A DNA stretch of 34,455 bases from a virus: positions 64,001-98,455 of IMG/VR virus record IMGVR_UViG_3300046787_000353; one strand, given 5' to 3'. The notes beneath the pieces were generated by a model. That model had not been told where the DNA came from. It made no database searches and was given only the letters and a program-made list of their open reading frames with translations. Within the stretch, counting starts at the first letter, position 1. Every line of letters starts with the position of its first letter. Shown here piece after piece: positions 6,974-16,217 of the stretch. Both the position numbers and the translations under genes were made by a program.

Positions 6974-7208
6974 ATAATGAGAATCTCTTTACAGGTATTT
7001 CTATTTCCTCTTGTACTACGATTTCAACTGTTCCCTTTCTGGCATCAATATAAAATTGGGTATCCCCAAATGCTTGATACCACGCTTCGAGTGCATCGGT
7101 TAAAGATGGGTACGTTGCATTGGATGAACCATTTACAAATACCCATCTATCTCCCGGCGGAACTCTTTTAAGAACTAATTGTTTTTCTTCTTTAAGTTCC
7201 GTTCCCAT
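6960..7208 (-). CDS. Uncharacterised 82-aa protein
   Basis: A small soluble protein with no recognised motif. The sequence reads MGTELKEEKQLVLKRVPPGD, then WVFVNGSSNATYPSLTDALE, then AWYQAFGDTQFYIDAR and a beta-like acidic end. The 'sequence plus Asp/Ala-Leu helix' pattern (SLTDALEAWYQAFG) suggests a compact alpha/beta domain. It starts one base after the DUF4494-like gene and overlaps the nucleotidyltransferase, so it is part of the groEL operon. Nothing supports a function. Confidence 0.6.
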   Translation of the reverse strand: MGTELKEEKQLVLKRVPPGDRWVFVNGSSNATYPSLTDALEAWYQAFGDTQFYIDARKGTVEIVVQEEIEIPVKRFSLYGED

Positions 7209-7209
7209 A

Positions 7210-7416
7210 TTAGAATACTTCGATTATGTTTGTTTCAGAAACTTTAATTACTTCGTACTCCAACTTAACTGCTTCTGCTACGAATTTCTTAACCATCTTA
7301 GCTTCTGCTTCCGTTACCGATAACGCATCTACTAAATAGTTTTCTTTTTGTTTTTTAATTTTTCCTTTAGCATCTTCTACTTCGATTGCTACACATACTG
7401 CATAAAACTTAGCCAT
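7210..7416 (-). CDS. DUF4494-like small protein
   Basis: A 68-aa protein with the pattern FYAVCVAIEVED..GKIKKQKENYLVDALSVTEAEAKM. The 'YLVDALSxTEAEA' block is what I associate with DUF4494, a small family common in Bacteroidota and their phages; its function is unknown. The sequence looks like two beta strands followed by a helix. It comes 36 bases after groEL, with no terminator between them. The assignment rests on recalled family resemblance and was not checked by a search. Confidence 0.65.
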   Translation of the reverse strand: MAKFYAVCVAIEVEDAKGKIKKQKENYLVDALSVTEAEAKMVKKFVAEAVKLEYEVIKVSETNIIEVF

Positions 7417-7452
7417 AACTTTTCTTTTTTTGTTTATTATTTATTTAATTAA

Positions 7453-9075
<1,623 letters not shown>

Positions 9076-9096
9076 TTAATTATATTTTTGTTTCCA

Positions 9097-9128
9097 CAAA
9101 TATACGAATAATATTTCATTATACCAAA
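9097..9128 (-). promoter_or_regulatory. groEL: Bacteroidota-type promoter for groEL
   Basis: On the minus strand, TTTG (9125-9128), a 20-base spacer, then TATATTTG (9097-9104), a full match to -33 TTTG / -7 TAnnTTTG, 25 bases before the groEL ATG. The -33 box begins just after the T-tract of the receptor gene's terminator. I saw no CIRCE-type heat-shock inverted repeat between it and the start. Confidence 0.8.
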
Positions 9129-9131
9129 TAA

Positions 9132-9160
9132 AAATGGGAGAAATTTTCGTTCTCCCATTT
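9132..9160 (-). terminator. Rho-independent terminator after the TonB-dependent receptor
   Basis: A perfect 11-bp stem (AAATGGGAGAA / TTCTCCCATTT) with a 7-base loop, T-rich on both sides, 15 bases after the receptor stop. The perfect stem could also work in the other direction. Confidence 0.85.
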
Positions 9161-9175
9161 AATTTTTTTATTTGA

Positions 9176-12100
9176 TTATCTACCAAATGTATATCGAATA
9201 CCTAATTGGGCACTCCACACATCGAATACCGATGAGTTATACTGATGGCTATCTCTAGCCAATACCGTAGAACCATCTACTAATCGTTGAGTTTGTAATC
9301 TGTAAGTTGGAACATTGTTTACATCTCTACTTACAAAGTTTAACAATTGCGGTGCAGTTGCTCTTTGAGAAACACCAAATGTATTATCAACCATATTACC
9401 AAAGTTAAGAATATCTGCTCTGATTTGGAATGAGTTTCTCTTTCCACCAATCTTAATAAAGATATCTTGTGCTACTGATAAATCAAATCTGTGTAAGTAA
9501 GGTAACAATCCACCATTTCTTTCAGCGTATTGTCCTCTACGAGTCGATAAGTATGGGTCTTGGTCTATGAATTTATCAAATGCCGCTTGTTGCTCACCTT
9601 CGGTATAAGTTTTACCACCAGCCGTTAAACTTGCGAATTTAATATCTGAACCTTTTAATGGAATGAAGATTAAATCATTGTTACTTACTCTATCACCATT
9701 TAAGTCACCCGCTACGATGTAAGAGTATGGGTTAGCTTGTTGCCCTACATATCCTAATGTAATTGTAGTTGCTCCACCCAATCCTTTTCCATATTCAATT
9801 CTATATCCTAATAAACCTACAAATCTGTTTTTTACAAATCCATCTGCCAATGATAATCCTAAATCATTATTACCATTAACTGATAATGCTGATTGCCAAG
9901 AACCACTAGCAATTGAACCGGCACTCATATAATCTTTTGAATTAGCCGTTGTCCAAGCGATTGAACCCCATAAACCTTTTTGAACAGGCTTTTCTAATTT
10001 TAATGTCAATGATTCGTGAAATGCACCATCTCTATTTGTAAGAACTGCTGCTCTACTTACGTTGTTGTTAATTCTTACAGTTACATCACTACCACCAAAA
10101 CGAGGTCTATTATCTACACCACCCAAAGTTCCAACTGGATTCTGTAAGTTAGCTTCGTAGTAATGAACTGCGTTAAGTGATTTGTTATAAAGATATTCAG
10201 CACTTGCTACCAATCCAAAGAATGGTAGTTTCTGGTCTACTGCTAAATTCGTTTTCCAAACTTGTGGGAATTTGTAGTTAGGGTCAGTTAATGCCAAATC
10301 AAATGTAGAAGGTAATGTTGGTGTAGAAGGAATGAAGTATTTGTTAGGGTCTGCGGTGAAACCATATTGAGCTGCCGCTGAACCACTCACATCTATAAAT
10401 CCCGTCAACACACCATTGTTACCAATTTGATTAGATAAGAATACATACGGAGGTCTACCAGTGAATACACCCGTTCCACCTCTAAATTGAGTCGTACCTT
10501 GTCCTTTTAAATCGTAATTAAAACCTAAACGTGGTTCAAAAAGAACTTGTGTTTTTGGCATTACAGCCGTATTTAATCTTTCACCATTTGCGAAAGTCAT
10601 TGCTGATACCGCTGGATTTTCTAATGCTGTATTTTCAAATCCAATAACATTTGCTCTAACACCAAATGTTAATTTCAAATCTTCGGTTGCGTTATATTCA
10701 TCTTGTAAATATAAATCTAATCTATCCGATTTCAAAGTTTGCATTGGTTCAATTGCGCCAGGCAATGCCGAATAACGGAATTGGAAACGAGCTGGTGCGA
10801 ATGTAGATGGTCTACCACCATTTGCTAATGATTGATTAGCTGCTGTGTAGAAATCTGCTAAACTATTGAAAATGTAAACACCATTAGATGCGGGGAAAAA
10901 TAAGTTGTTAGATTGATACTTTTGATAGTTAAACCCACCAACTAATGTATGTTTATCTAAATATTTAGTTACGTTATTCGTAATATTAAATGTAGTATAA
11001 TCTAATTTATTTCCAGGTGTGAATGGGTCAAATCCTACTGATGTAAGAGTTGTTGCTCCTTCTTTGATATCAATTGTTGGAAACAATGGAGATAAATACC
11101 CTCTGTTTTCAATTTGTTTATCATAAGAAACAATTAAGTTATTATGTAATGTATTTGAAAACTTAGAGTTTAATTCCAATACAGCCGAACGAGTATTATC
11201 CATAATGGTATAACCACTATTTTGGAAACTCATTGCGTTGATGTTTTGAGTTCTATTACCAAAACCTGCCGATTGTGAATTTGAAATATTGATTTGTGCT
11301 TCCGAATCATGGTAAACGTAACGACCCGTTAACTTATGTTTATCATTAATATTCCAATCCATACGAACTAAGAATTTGTCCGATTTGTTTGTATTAGAAT
11401 ATCCTTCAAATGGACCTGTTTCATATCCGAATTCATTTTTCATAAAGTTCGAAAGGTCAGTCAATTGTTGGAAAGTTGGTCTACTTACTTGTGAACCTGG
11501 CAATGGTGAACCCGTTGATGTCCAAGTTGTACCTGGTTCAGTTCTTTCAATACCTTCGTAGTTACCAAAAATAAATAATTTGTTCTTAATGATTGGTGCG
11601 CCTAAACGGATACCTTTAACTTTCTCATCAAATTTAGATGGAGTAATTGTAGTTCCATTTGCGTTATTACCAACGTAGGTAGAACTATTATCTCTTTGTG
11701 TTTGATATACAGAACCTTCAATTTCATTTGTTCCACTACGTGTTACTGCGTTGATACCTGCTCCCGTAAATCCACTTTGACGAATATCGAACGGTGCAAC
11801 ATTCACTTGCAATTGTTCAATGGCATCTAATGAAATAGCACTTGCTCCAGTTCTACCACCCGCTTGTGCCGATGAACCTAAACCGAAGTTGTTATTAAAT
11901 TGAGAACCATCAATTGTAAAGTTGTTCAAACGAGAATCTTGTGCTCCAAATGAGCTACCATTACCGAATGGGTTGTATTTCGTAATACCATCGATAGTTC
12001 TTGCTCCTGTAATTGGAATAGTGGTCAACTCTCTTCTACTGAATTGTTGAGATGCCCCAGTTCTTTGTTTTGAAATTAAACCATTTCTATTAGATGTTAC

Positions 12101-12451
12101 AACTACTTCTTTTAAATTAGTAGCTTCATCAACTAAAAAGAAATTAATATTAGTAGTAATACCCAATTGAGTAGCTACATCTTTAACTTCATCTTTTTTG
12201 TATCCCACATAAGTGGTTGATAATACATAAGGTCCTCCTACTCTAACTGCCGGTAGAATATAATTACCATTTTTGTTGGTAGAAGTTGAATACTTCGTAC
12301 CTGTTGGAGTGTGTACTGCTTGGACTGTTGCTCCAACCAATACTTCATTTTTCTCATTCTTTACAATACCTGAAATTGAGGATGAGGTAACTTGTCCAAA
12401 TCCCACAAAAGTAGATACCGAAAGGAGAAGCGATAGAATCACTTTTTTCAT
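9176..12451 (-). CDS. TonB-dependent outer-membrane receptor, Oar-like
   Basis: A 1091-aa outer-membrane protein. It has a signal peptide (MKKVILSLLLSVSTFVGFG, cleaved near residue 20) and a carboxypeptidase-regulatory-like beta domain at about 22-110 (SISGIVKNEKNEVLVGATVQ). A plug region at about 120-250 contains LNNFTIDGSQFNNNFGLG and GAGINAVTRSGTNEIEGSVY. A long barrel follows, ending in IRYTFGR with the aromatic-rich C-terminus expected for barrel insertion. The plug motifs fit Oar-like receptors of Bacteroidota and myxobacteria. Family members take up large substrates or serve adhesion; the ligand here is unknown. It has its own terminator, and the gene upstream also ends in one, so it should have its own promoter, but I see no clear one in the 80-base gap. 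A phage-borne receptor of this size is unusual. Confidence 0.93.
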   Translation of the reverse strand: MKKVILSLLLSVSTFVGFGQVTSSSISGIVKNEKNEVLVGATVQAVHTPTGTKYSTSTNKNGNYILPAVRVGGPYVLSTTYVGYKKDEVKDVATQLGITTNINFFLVDEATNLKEVVVTSNRNGLISKQRTGASQQFSRRELTTIPITGARTIDGITKYNPFGNGSSFGAQDSRLNNFTIDGSQFNNNFGLGSSAQAGGRTGASAISLDAIEQLQVNVAPFDIRQSGFTGAGINAVTRSGTNEIEGSVYQTQRDNSSTYVGNNANGTTITPSKFDEKVKGIRLGAPIIKNKLFIFGNYEGIERTEPGTTWTSTGSPLPGSQVSRPTFQQLTDLSNFMKNEFGYETGPFEGYSNTNKSDKFLVRMDWNINDKHKLTGRYVYHDSEAQINISNSQSAGFGNRTQNINAMSFQNSGYTIMDNTRSAVLELNSKFSNTLHNNLIVSYDKQIENRGYLSPLFPTIDIKEGATTLTSVGFDPFTPGNKLDYTTFNITNNVTKYLDKHTLVGGFNYQKYQSNNLFFPASNGVYIFNSLADFYTAANQSLANGGRPSTFAPARFQFRYSALPGAIEPMQTLKSDRLDLYLQDEYNATEDLKLTFGVRANVIGFENTALENPAVSAMTFANGERLNTAVMPKTQVLFEPRLGFNYDLKGQGTTQFRGGTGVFTGRPPYVFLSNQIGNNGVLTGFIDVSGSAAAQYGFTADPNKYFIPSTPTLPSTFDLALTDPNYKFPQVWKTNLAVDQKLPFFGLVASAEYLYNKSLNAVHYYEANLQNPVGTLGGVDNRPRFGGSDVTVRINNNVSRAAVLTNRDGAFHESLTLKLEKPVQKGLWGSIAWTTANSKDYMSAGSIASGSWQSALSVNGNNDLGLSLADGFVKNRFVGLLGYRIEYGKGLGGATTITLGYVGQQANPYSYIVAGDLNGDRVSNNDLIFIPLKGSDIKFASLTAGGKTYTEGEQQAAFDKFIDQDPYLSTRRGQYAERNGGLLPYLHRFDLSVAQDIFIKIGGKRNSFQIRADILNFGNMVDNTFGVSQRATAPQLLNFVSRDVNNVPTYRLQTQRLVDGSTVLARDSHQYNSSVFDVWSAQLGIRYTFGR

Positions 12452-12497
12452 ACTTGTTTTTGTTTTGTTAAAAAAATTGTTTAATTGTTTAATAAAA

Positions 12498-12525
12498 AAA
12501 GGGATACATAATCATGCATCCCTTT
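12498..12525 (-). terminator. Rho-independent terminator after the Hc1-like gene
   Basis: A minus-strand 12-pair stem (AAAGGGATGCAT / ATGTATCCCTTT, one G-U) with a GATT loop and a following T-tract, 7 bases after the stop of the 57-aa gene. In plus-strand RNA the wobble becomes an A-C mismatch, so the direction is leftward. Confidence 0.8.
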
Positions 12526-12532
12526 TAGGGTA

Positions 12533-12706
12533 TTAAGCCTTACCTTCTTCGGTAGAAGCTTTTCTGTAATCTGTGATTAATTTCTTAACCTCACCGATTG
12601 CTTTTCTGGCATTAGCCTGCGATTTCTTAGTTGTTCCATTGTGTTGTTGTACAAAATCAGCAAATAATACTTCCATTTGCTCGAACAATTCCTGCTTTTT
12701 ACTCAT
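12533..12706 (-). CDS. Small Hc1/histone H1-like protein, 57 aa
   Basis: A short ATG-started ORF with its own promoter and terminator. It is helical and basic: KQELFEQMEVLFADFVQQHN, then KKSQANARKAIGEVKKL and ITDYRKASTEEGKA. The layout (helix, short Asn/Gly/Thr turn, then ARKAIGEVKKL..YRK) resembles the Hc1-like small proteins of Bacteroidota (family form: DFEKFYDKGN..AGTRVRKGMQDLKNLAQEIR). Those proteins are thought to bind DNA. The resemblance is by recall only. A compact monocistronic unit suggests a protein needed in large amounts, in keeping with a chromatin-like role. Confidence 0.7.
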   Translation of the reverse strand: MSKKQELFEQMEVLFADFVQQHNGTTKKSQANARKAIGEVKKLITDYRKASTEEGKA

Positions 12707-12734
12707 AATTCTAATTTTTAATTTTTAATTTAAA

Positions 12735-12766
12735 CAAATATAAGGAAACTTTTTTACATTTCCAAA
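12735..12766 (-). promoter_or_regulatory. Bacteroidota-type promoter for the 57-aa gene
   Basis: On the minus strand, TTTG (12763-12766), a 20-base spacer, then TATATTTG (12735-12742), a full match to the -33/-7 pattern, 28 bases before the ATG. The -33 box abuts the stop codon of the 66-aa gene. Confidence 0.8.
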
Positions 12767-12967
12767 TTATCTTCCTCTTCTTCTACGAAGTTCTGCCTCT
12801 TTTAAATATTCGGCAGTATATTTATTTTCTACTGAAATCGGTCCATTGGGATTTTTTTTCAAATCATATTTCCAAATTGATGTGCACCCCTCTTCTTCGA
12901 ATATGTATTCAAATTTTGTAGGTTTTACCGATTTACTATTATTTTCTTTAGTATTCTTTATTGCCAT
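12767..12967 (-). CDS. Uncharacterised 66-aa protein
   Basis: A small charged protein (MAIKNTKENNSKSVKPTKFE, then YIFEEEGCTSIWKYDLKKNP and an Arg-rich end ELRRRRGR). I chose the ATG at 12967, which overlaps the cupin gene by 20 bases. A frame extension up to 13018 would overlap it by 71 bases and adds residues that look unrelated. No family recognised. It is the second gene of the cupin unit. Confidence 0.6.
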   Translation of the reverse strand: MAIKNTKENNSKSVKPTKFEYIFEEEGCTSIWKYDLKKNPNGPISVENKYTAEYLKEAELRRRRGR

Positions 12968-13337
12968 GTTCCAAATCTTCCCAAGTATTTTTATAAATTC
13001 TATATGAATCCGAATCAAAATGTTCGGTACTCACTTCGAAAATAGTTGCGTTATCATCCAATGCAATAAGTTTATGCGGTGAACCTCTTTCGATATACAC
13101 TACATCCCCTTCTTTCAATGTCGTATAATTGCGTTTACCATTTTCTGTATCAATCCAATCATATTGAAATTCGCCACTCTGAACATACCACGTTTCATTT
13201 TTAATCATGTGATAGTGCATAGAGAAGTGATTTCCTGCTTTTGTAAATACTAAAAGTTTTCCACAATATTGAGAATCGTTATGAATCCACAACTCATATC
13301 CCCACGTTTTCTCTACTCTTCTAGGTTGTAATATCAT
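12948..13337 (-). CDS. Cupin, sugar-isomerase type (mannose-6-P isomerase-like)
   Basis: A 129-aa single-domain cupin. The N-terminal VEKTWGYELWI is typical of type II phosphomannose isomerase domains. Metal-ligand candidates are the two His of FSMHYHMIKNETWYV plus the following Glu, and the His of GSPHKL. The family includes mannose-6-P isomerases and sugar-modifying cupins such as those that make dTDP- or GDP-sugars; the exact substrate cannot be read from the sequence. It has its own promoter and sits next to the GHMP sugar kinase, so it probably works in the same sugar pathway. Confidence 0.8.
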   Translation of the reverse strand: MILQPRRVEKTWGYELWIHNDSQYCGKLLVFTKAGNHFSMHYHMIKNETWYVQSGEFQYDWIDTENGKRNYTTLKEGDVVYIERGSPHKLIALDDNATIFEVSTEHFDSDSYRIYKNTWEDLEHGNKEY

Positions 13338-13357
13338 TCTTATTAATTTATATTATA

Positions 13358-13389
13358 CAAATATACATAAAATTATCCAATTTGCCAAG
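13358..13389 (-). promoter_or_regulatory. Bacteroidota-type promoter for the cupin gene
   Basis: On the minus strand, CTTG (13386-13389), a 20-base spacer, then TATATTTG (13358-13365): a full -7 box and a 3-of-4 -33 box. The -33 part lies within the last codons of the GHMP kinase gene, so there is no room for a terminator between them. Confidence 0.7.
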
Positions 13390-14404
13390 TTCTTAGCCCA
13401 AATTTATTAAAAGTAAATGGCTGATTGTATCCTATGTTCAATTTATCTAACTCCTTTATCACATTATACTTCGTATTATCGGGACAATAAAAGAATACAA
13501 ACCCACCACCACCGGCTCCACTTATCTTACCACCAGTTGCACCGGCATTAATAGCAGTATCATACATTTGTTGTATTTCAGGTGTAGTGATTCCATTTGC
13601 CAATAAACTTTTTTGTAAAAACCCAGCTGATAGATGTTCTCCCAATTCATTAATTTTACCTCTAAGTAAACAATCCTTCACCAACTTAGCCCTTTCAGCT
13701 ATCCAATGTAAAGATGTCATCGAAGTTTGGTTATCATCTTCTATATTTTTAACTTGCTGGTCTAACACATCTGAACTCCTTCTAGTAAAGTTTGTAAAAT
13801 ACAATACAATGTTATTCTCCAATTCATCTTGTACCTTATCCTTTATTCTTAATGGATTTACGATAACATCATCTCCTTTGAATTCCATAAAGTTCCATCC
13901 ACCAAACGCTGCGGCATATTGGTCTTGTTTACCACCACTTTCTCCCAATTCAACTCGTTCTATTTGAACTGCCATATCGGCAATATCATACTCGCCCAAT
14001 GGTAAGTTGAATAATTCCTGATAAACTCCGATTAAAGAAACTATTAAAGTGGATGATGTACCCAATCCACTCCCAGTAGGTACATCTTGATATGTAACTA
14101 TATCATAACCAATAGGTTGTAACTTAAAACGTTTGAATATGTGATTATGGGTTGCTTTAAACAACTTTAATCCATAAGAACAATCTAACTCATTTGAGAA
14201 TGAATGCTGCTCTCTTTCATCCTTATTTACCCATTCAAACGTAATGTTAGTATCATCTCTTAATTGTAGAGATGTATGAGTAAATAAACGTATTGTAGTA
14301 TTGATTACTGCTCCGGTATGATTTTTAGTGTAAGATGGAATATCAGTTCCCCCACCACCAAAACTAATCCTGAATGGGACTTTGCTCCTGTATATCTTCT
14401 TCAT
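13373..14404 (-). CDS. GHMP sugar kinase, D-glycero-D-manno-heptose 7-phosphate kinase-like
   Basis: Phosphorylates a sugar-phosphate at C1. GHMP motifs are SKVPFRISFGGGGTD (7-21), the ATP loop PTGSGLGTSST (109-119) and the C-terminal GATGGKISGAGGGGF (288-302). The N-terminal 'FRISFGGGGTD' block, the GGKQDQYAAAFGG block (157-169) and the length of 343 aa match HddA and related heptose kinases (fucose kinases look similar). It is the last gene of the long glycan operon, which should supply an activated sugar for the glycosyltransferases. A nucleotidyltransferase (6545-6973) and a HAD phosphatase (16218-16883) could complete the path; no GmhA isomerase is in the window. The start overlaps the HNH-like gene by 41 bases. 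Confidence 0.88.
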   Translation of the reverse strand: MKKIYRSKVPFRISFGGGGTDIPSYTKNHTGAVINTTIRLFTHTSLQLRDDTNITFEWVNKDEREQHSFSNELDCSYGLKLFKATHNHIFKRFKLQPIGYDIVTYQDVPTGSGLGTSSTLIVSLIGVYQELFNLPLGEYDIADMAVQIERVELGESGGKQDQYAAAFGGWNFMEFKGDDVIVNPLRIKDKVQDELENNIVLYFTNFTRRSSDVLDQQVKNIEDDNQTSMTSLHWIAERAKLVKDCLLRGKINELGEHLSAGFLQKSLLANGITTPEIQQMYDTAINAGATGGKISGAGGGGFVFFYCPDNTKYNVIKELDKLNIGYNQPFTFNKFGLRTWQIG

Positions 14405-14951
14405 CTGGTATTCCGTTTTCTGCTATCCAATTTTTAACATTTCTTTCACCAACTAATAGAAAGAAACAATTATAACAAAGTGCTCTAATGTTTTCTAATT
14501 TTCTATTATTAAGATTACCATCTAAAAAATCAATCAACAATGGCATTTTACCATCTGTGATACGTTCTTCGTTAAATCCACAACTACAACATACTTTTGG
14601 TAAATACCCACTATCAAATAATTTGTTTTTGAATTTGAATAAAGGATACTTTAAATGCTTTCCAGCAATTAAATCATCAATGTGATATTTTTTGTTTTTG
14701 ATTTTTTTGGCACGTTCGATGCCAATACCATACGGATTTTTTAAATCCTCAAAGATACCATATAATTTAGCATATTTCTTATATGTGTTATATGAAATAC
14801 CTAATTTTCTAGCTGCTTCAAACGCAGAACGTGATGTAGATTGTGCATCTTTGATTTGAGATTCTAATATAGGTTTAGCGCCTAATCCTCTCTTTGTTCC
14901 TCTCGGAATAATGTTGGGGAAGAACCCTTCATTTTCATTTTCGTTTTCCAT
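14364..14951 (-). CDS. HNH-like protein with degenerate metal site and N-terminal helix-turn-helix-like segment
   Basis: A 195-aa protein. After an Asn/Glu-rich start (MENENENEG, a short tandem codon repeat), residues about 34-66 (SQIKDAQSTSRSAFEAARKLG, then ISYNTYKKYAKLYG) look like a helix-turn-helix. The C-terminal half has CCSCGF, then LIDFLDGNLNNRKLENIRALCYNC. This is the HNH scaffold with two Cys pairs, but the usual first His is replaced (LIDF for L-x-HH), so catalysis may be lost or altered. Phage HNH-like proteins with this form occur widely as free-standing homing-type nucleases or DNA-binding proteins. The overlap of 41 bases with the sugar kinase is the largest between accepted genes here. 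Confidence 0.75.
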   Translation of the reverse strand: MENENENEGFFPNIIPRGTKRGLGAKPILESQIKDAQSTSRSAFEAARKLGISYNTYKKYAKLYGIFEDLKNPYGIGIERAKKIKNKKYHIDDLIAGKHLKYPLFKFKNKLFDSGYLPKVCCSCGFNEERITDGKMPLLIDFLDGNLNNRKLENIRALCYNCFFLLVGERNVKNWIAENGIPDEEDIQEQSPIQD

Positions 14952-14985
14952 ACCAATAACTATTTAGTTTATAGGTATAAGTATA

Positions 14986-15768
14986 TCAAATTAGTTTTAA
15001 AGGATAGATTTTGGATAAATATTTTAAAATAATTTCTGCAATTTTAATATTTCCCTCTATACCAGCGTGCCCATCCGATTTAATTCCAAGTTCATCCGAA
15101 ATAGTAAGGCCTGATTCCATAAACCACATATACATCTGTCTACCTTCAAACCAAACAAAATCAAAATTATTTTTATAATTAACTGAATTTAAAAACACTT
15201 GAAATCCGGCATTATCAATTATTATAAATTTTATATTTTGCATTTGCATAAATGAGAGTAGTCCTAAAAAATTATTCATACTCTTCTTTATTTCAATATC
15301 GGTATTTGTAAAATTATAAAATGAAGAAACTAAATCAGTATGAACTTTTTTCATATCCGATTTATCATTGCCACTAGCTATATCGGTTAAATCATCATCT
15401 GGAAATTTTATTGTTCCCCAAGTTACATTAATAAATCTATCCAATTTGTTTGAATAGATTTCATCTCTCCACCCCGGTGGAATTTCTAACATAAATAATG
15501 TATCTTTTAAATCAACTTGATTATCGTAGATATATTGGTAAGTTCTTCTAATTATCCTATTCAATGAACCGCCTGATTGTGAATCGTTGTGAATATTTAT
15601 GTTTAGCTTCTTTGCCACCACATTTGGATATGCATAATCTATATGATTTTCAATATCGATATTGAGTATATCTTTGTATTGCTGTCTAACATTTTCATAG
15701 TTGAATCCACCGGCACAACTAAAACTACATCCATTTGCGTATATTTTATTAAAAATAGGAGCTATCAT
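14986..15768 (-). CDS. SGNH/GDSL-type hydrolase, 260 aa
   Basis: Probably removes or transfers an acyl group on a carbohydrate. Block I is NGCSFS (12-17) with the likely nucleophile Ser15. SQSGGSLNRIIRR fits the Gly/Asn blocks, and DGHAGIEGNIKIAEII near the C-terminus supplies the Asp-x-His pair. No signal peptide is present. Its start overlaps the APS-kinase-like gene by 4 bases. It is one of three SGNH-like proteins in the window; with the glycosyltransferases nearby, glycan O-acylation or deacylation is the likeliest role. Confidence 0.75.
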   Translation of the reverse strand: MIAPIFNKIYANGCSFSCAGGFNYENVRQQYKDILNIDIENHIDYAYPNVVAKKLNINIHNDSQSGGSLNRIIRRTYQYIYDNQVDLKDTLFMLEIPPGWRDEIYSNKLDRFINVTWGTIKFPDDDLTDIASGNDKSDMKKVHTDLVSSFYNFTNTDIEIKKSMNNFLGLLSFMQMQNIKFIIIDNAGFQVFLNSVNYKNNFDFVWFEGRQMYMWFMESGLTISDELGIKSDGHAGIEGNIKIAEIILKYLSKIYPLKLI

Positions 15769-16214
15769 AGTATTAATTTAACCAATGTTGAAAATGTGGT
15801 ATCTGGATTAGAAGATGTATCTAAATTAACAAAAAATTCGGTAGGTGGTTCGTAATCTAATGCAAAGAAGTTTTCTCTACCTCTAATTTTTTTAGTATGG
15901 CAGTAGATTTCTGTAACATTGCATTCGGATTTAAAATTATTACGGAGTTCTTTGTAAGGTGCTACCAATGATATTACAACATCATTACCATTGTTATCTA
16001 AGAATTTAGCTATATCAAATGCTTTCTGAATATTTTTCTCCCTACCTTCTTTTGAGTAATCGGTATTTGGGAATAATTCTCTCAATTGGTCACCATCGAT
16101 ATGGAATACAGATTTTCTCCAATTTTTCTTATCAGTTTGTAACCATATTTGTAACTTCTTAGCCATAGTAGTCTTTCCACTACCAGGTTGACCTGTAAAA
16201 AGGTAAATTGCCAT
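15765..16214 (-). CDS. P-loop kinase resembling adenylylsulfate (APS) kinase
   Basis: A 149-aa P-loop protein: Walker A GQPGSGKTT (8-16), then HIDGDQLRELF (38-48) and the block REKNIQKAFDIAKFL, followed by VISLVAPYKELRNNF. These follow the order in CysC (DGDxxR, then R.ENI.R...A, then ISP...R). It is shorter than typical CysC (about 200 aa) and the end (EPPTEFFVNLDTS) still matches the family. If active it would make PAPS, possibly for sulfating glycans. The adjacent HAD phosphatase offers another reading: the pair could be a split version of the T4 polynucleotide kinase/phosphatase. I favour APS-kinase-like from the sequence. Confidence 0.75.
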   Translation of the reverse strand: MAIYLFTGQPGSGKTTMAKKLQIWLQTDKKNWRKSVFHIDGDQLRELFPNTDYSKEGREKNIQKAFDIAKFLDNNGNDVVISLVAPYKELRNNFKSECNVTEIYCHTKKIRGRENFFALDYEPPTEFFVNLDTSSNPDTTFSTLVKLIL

Positions 16215-16217
16215 AAC

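Noticed and set aside
12967-13018. Longer start for the 66-aa gene
   Set aside because: It would lie within the cupin gene for 71 bases; the ATG at 12967 gives a more usual overlap.
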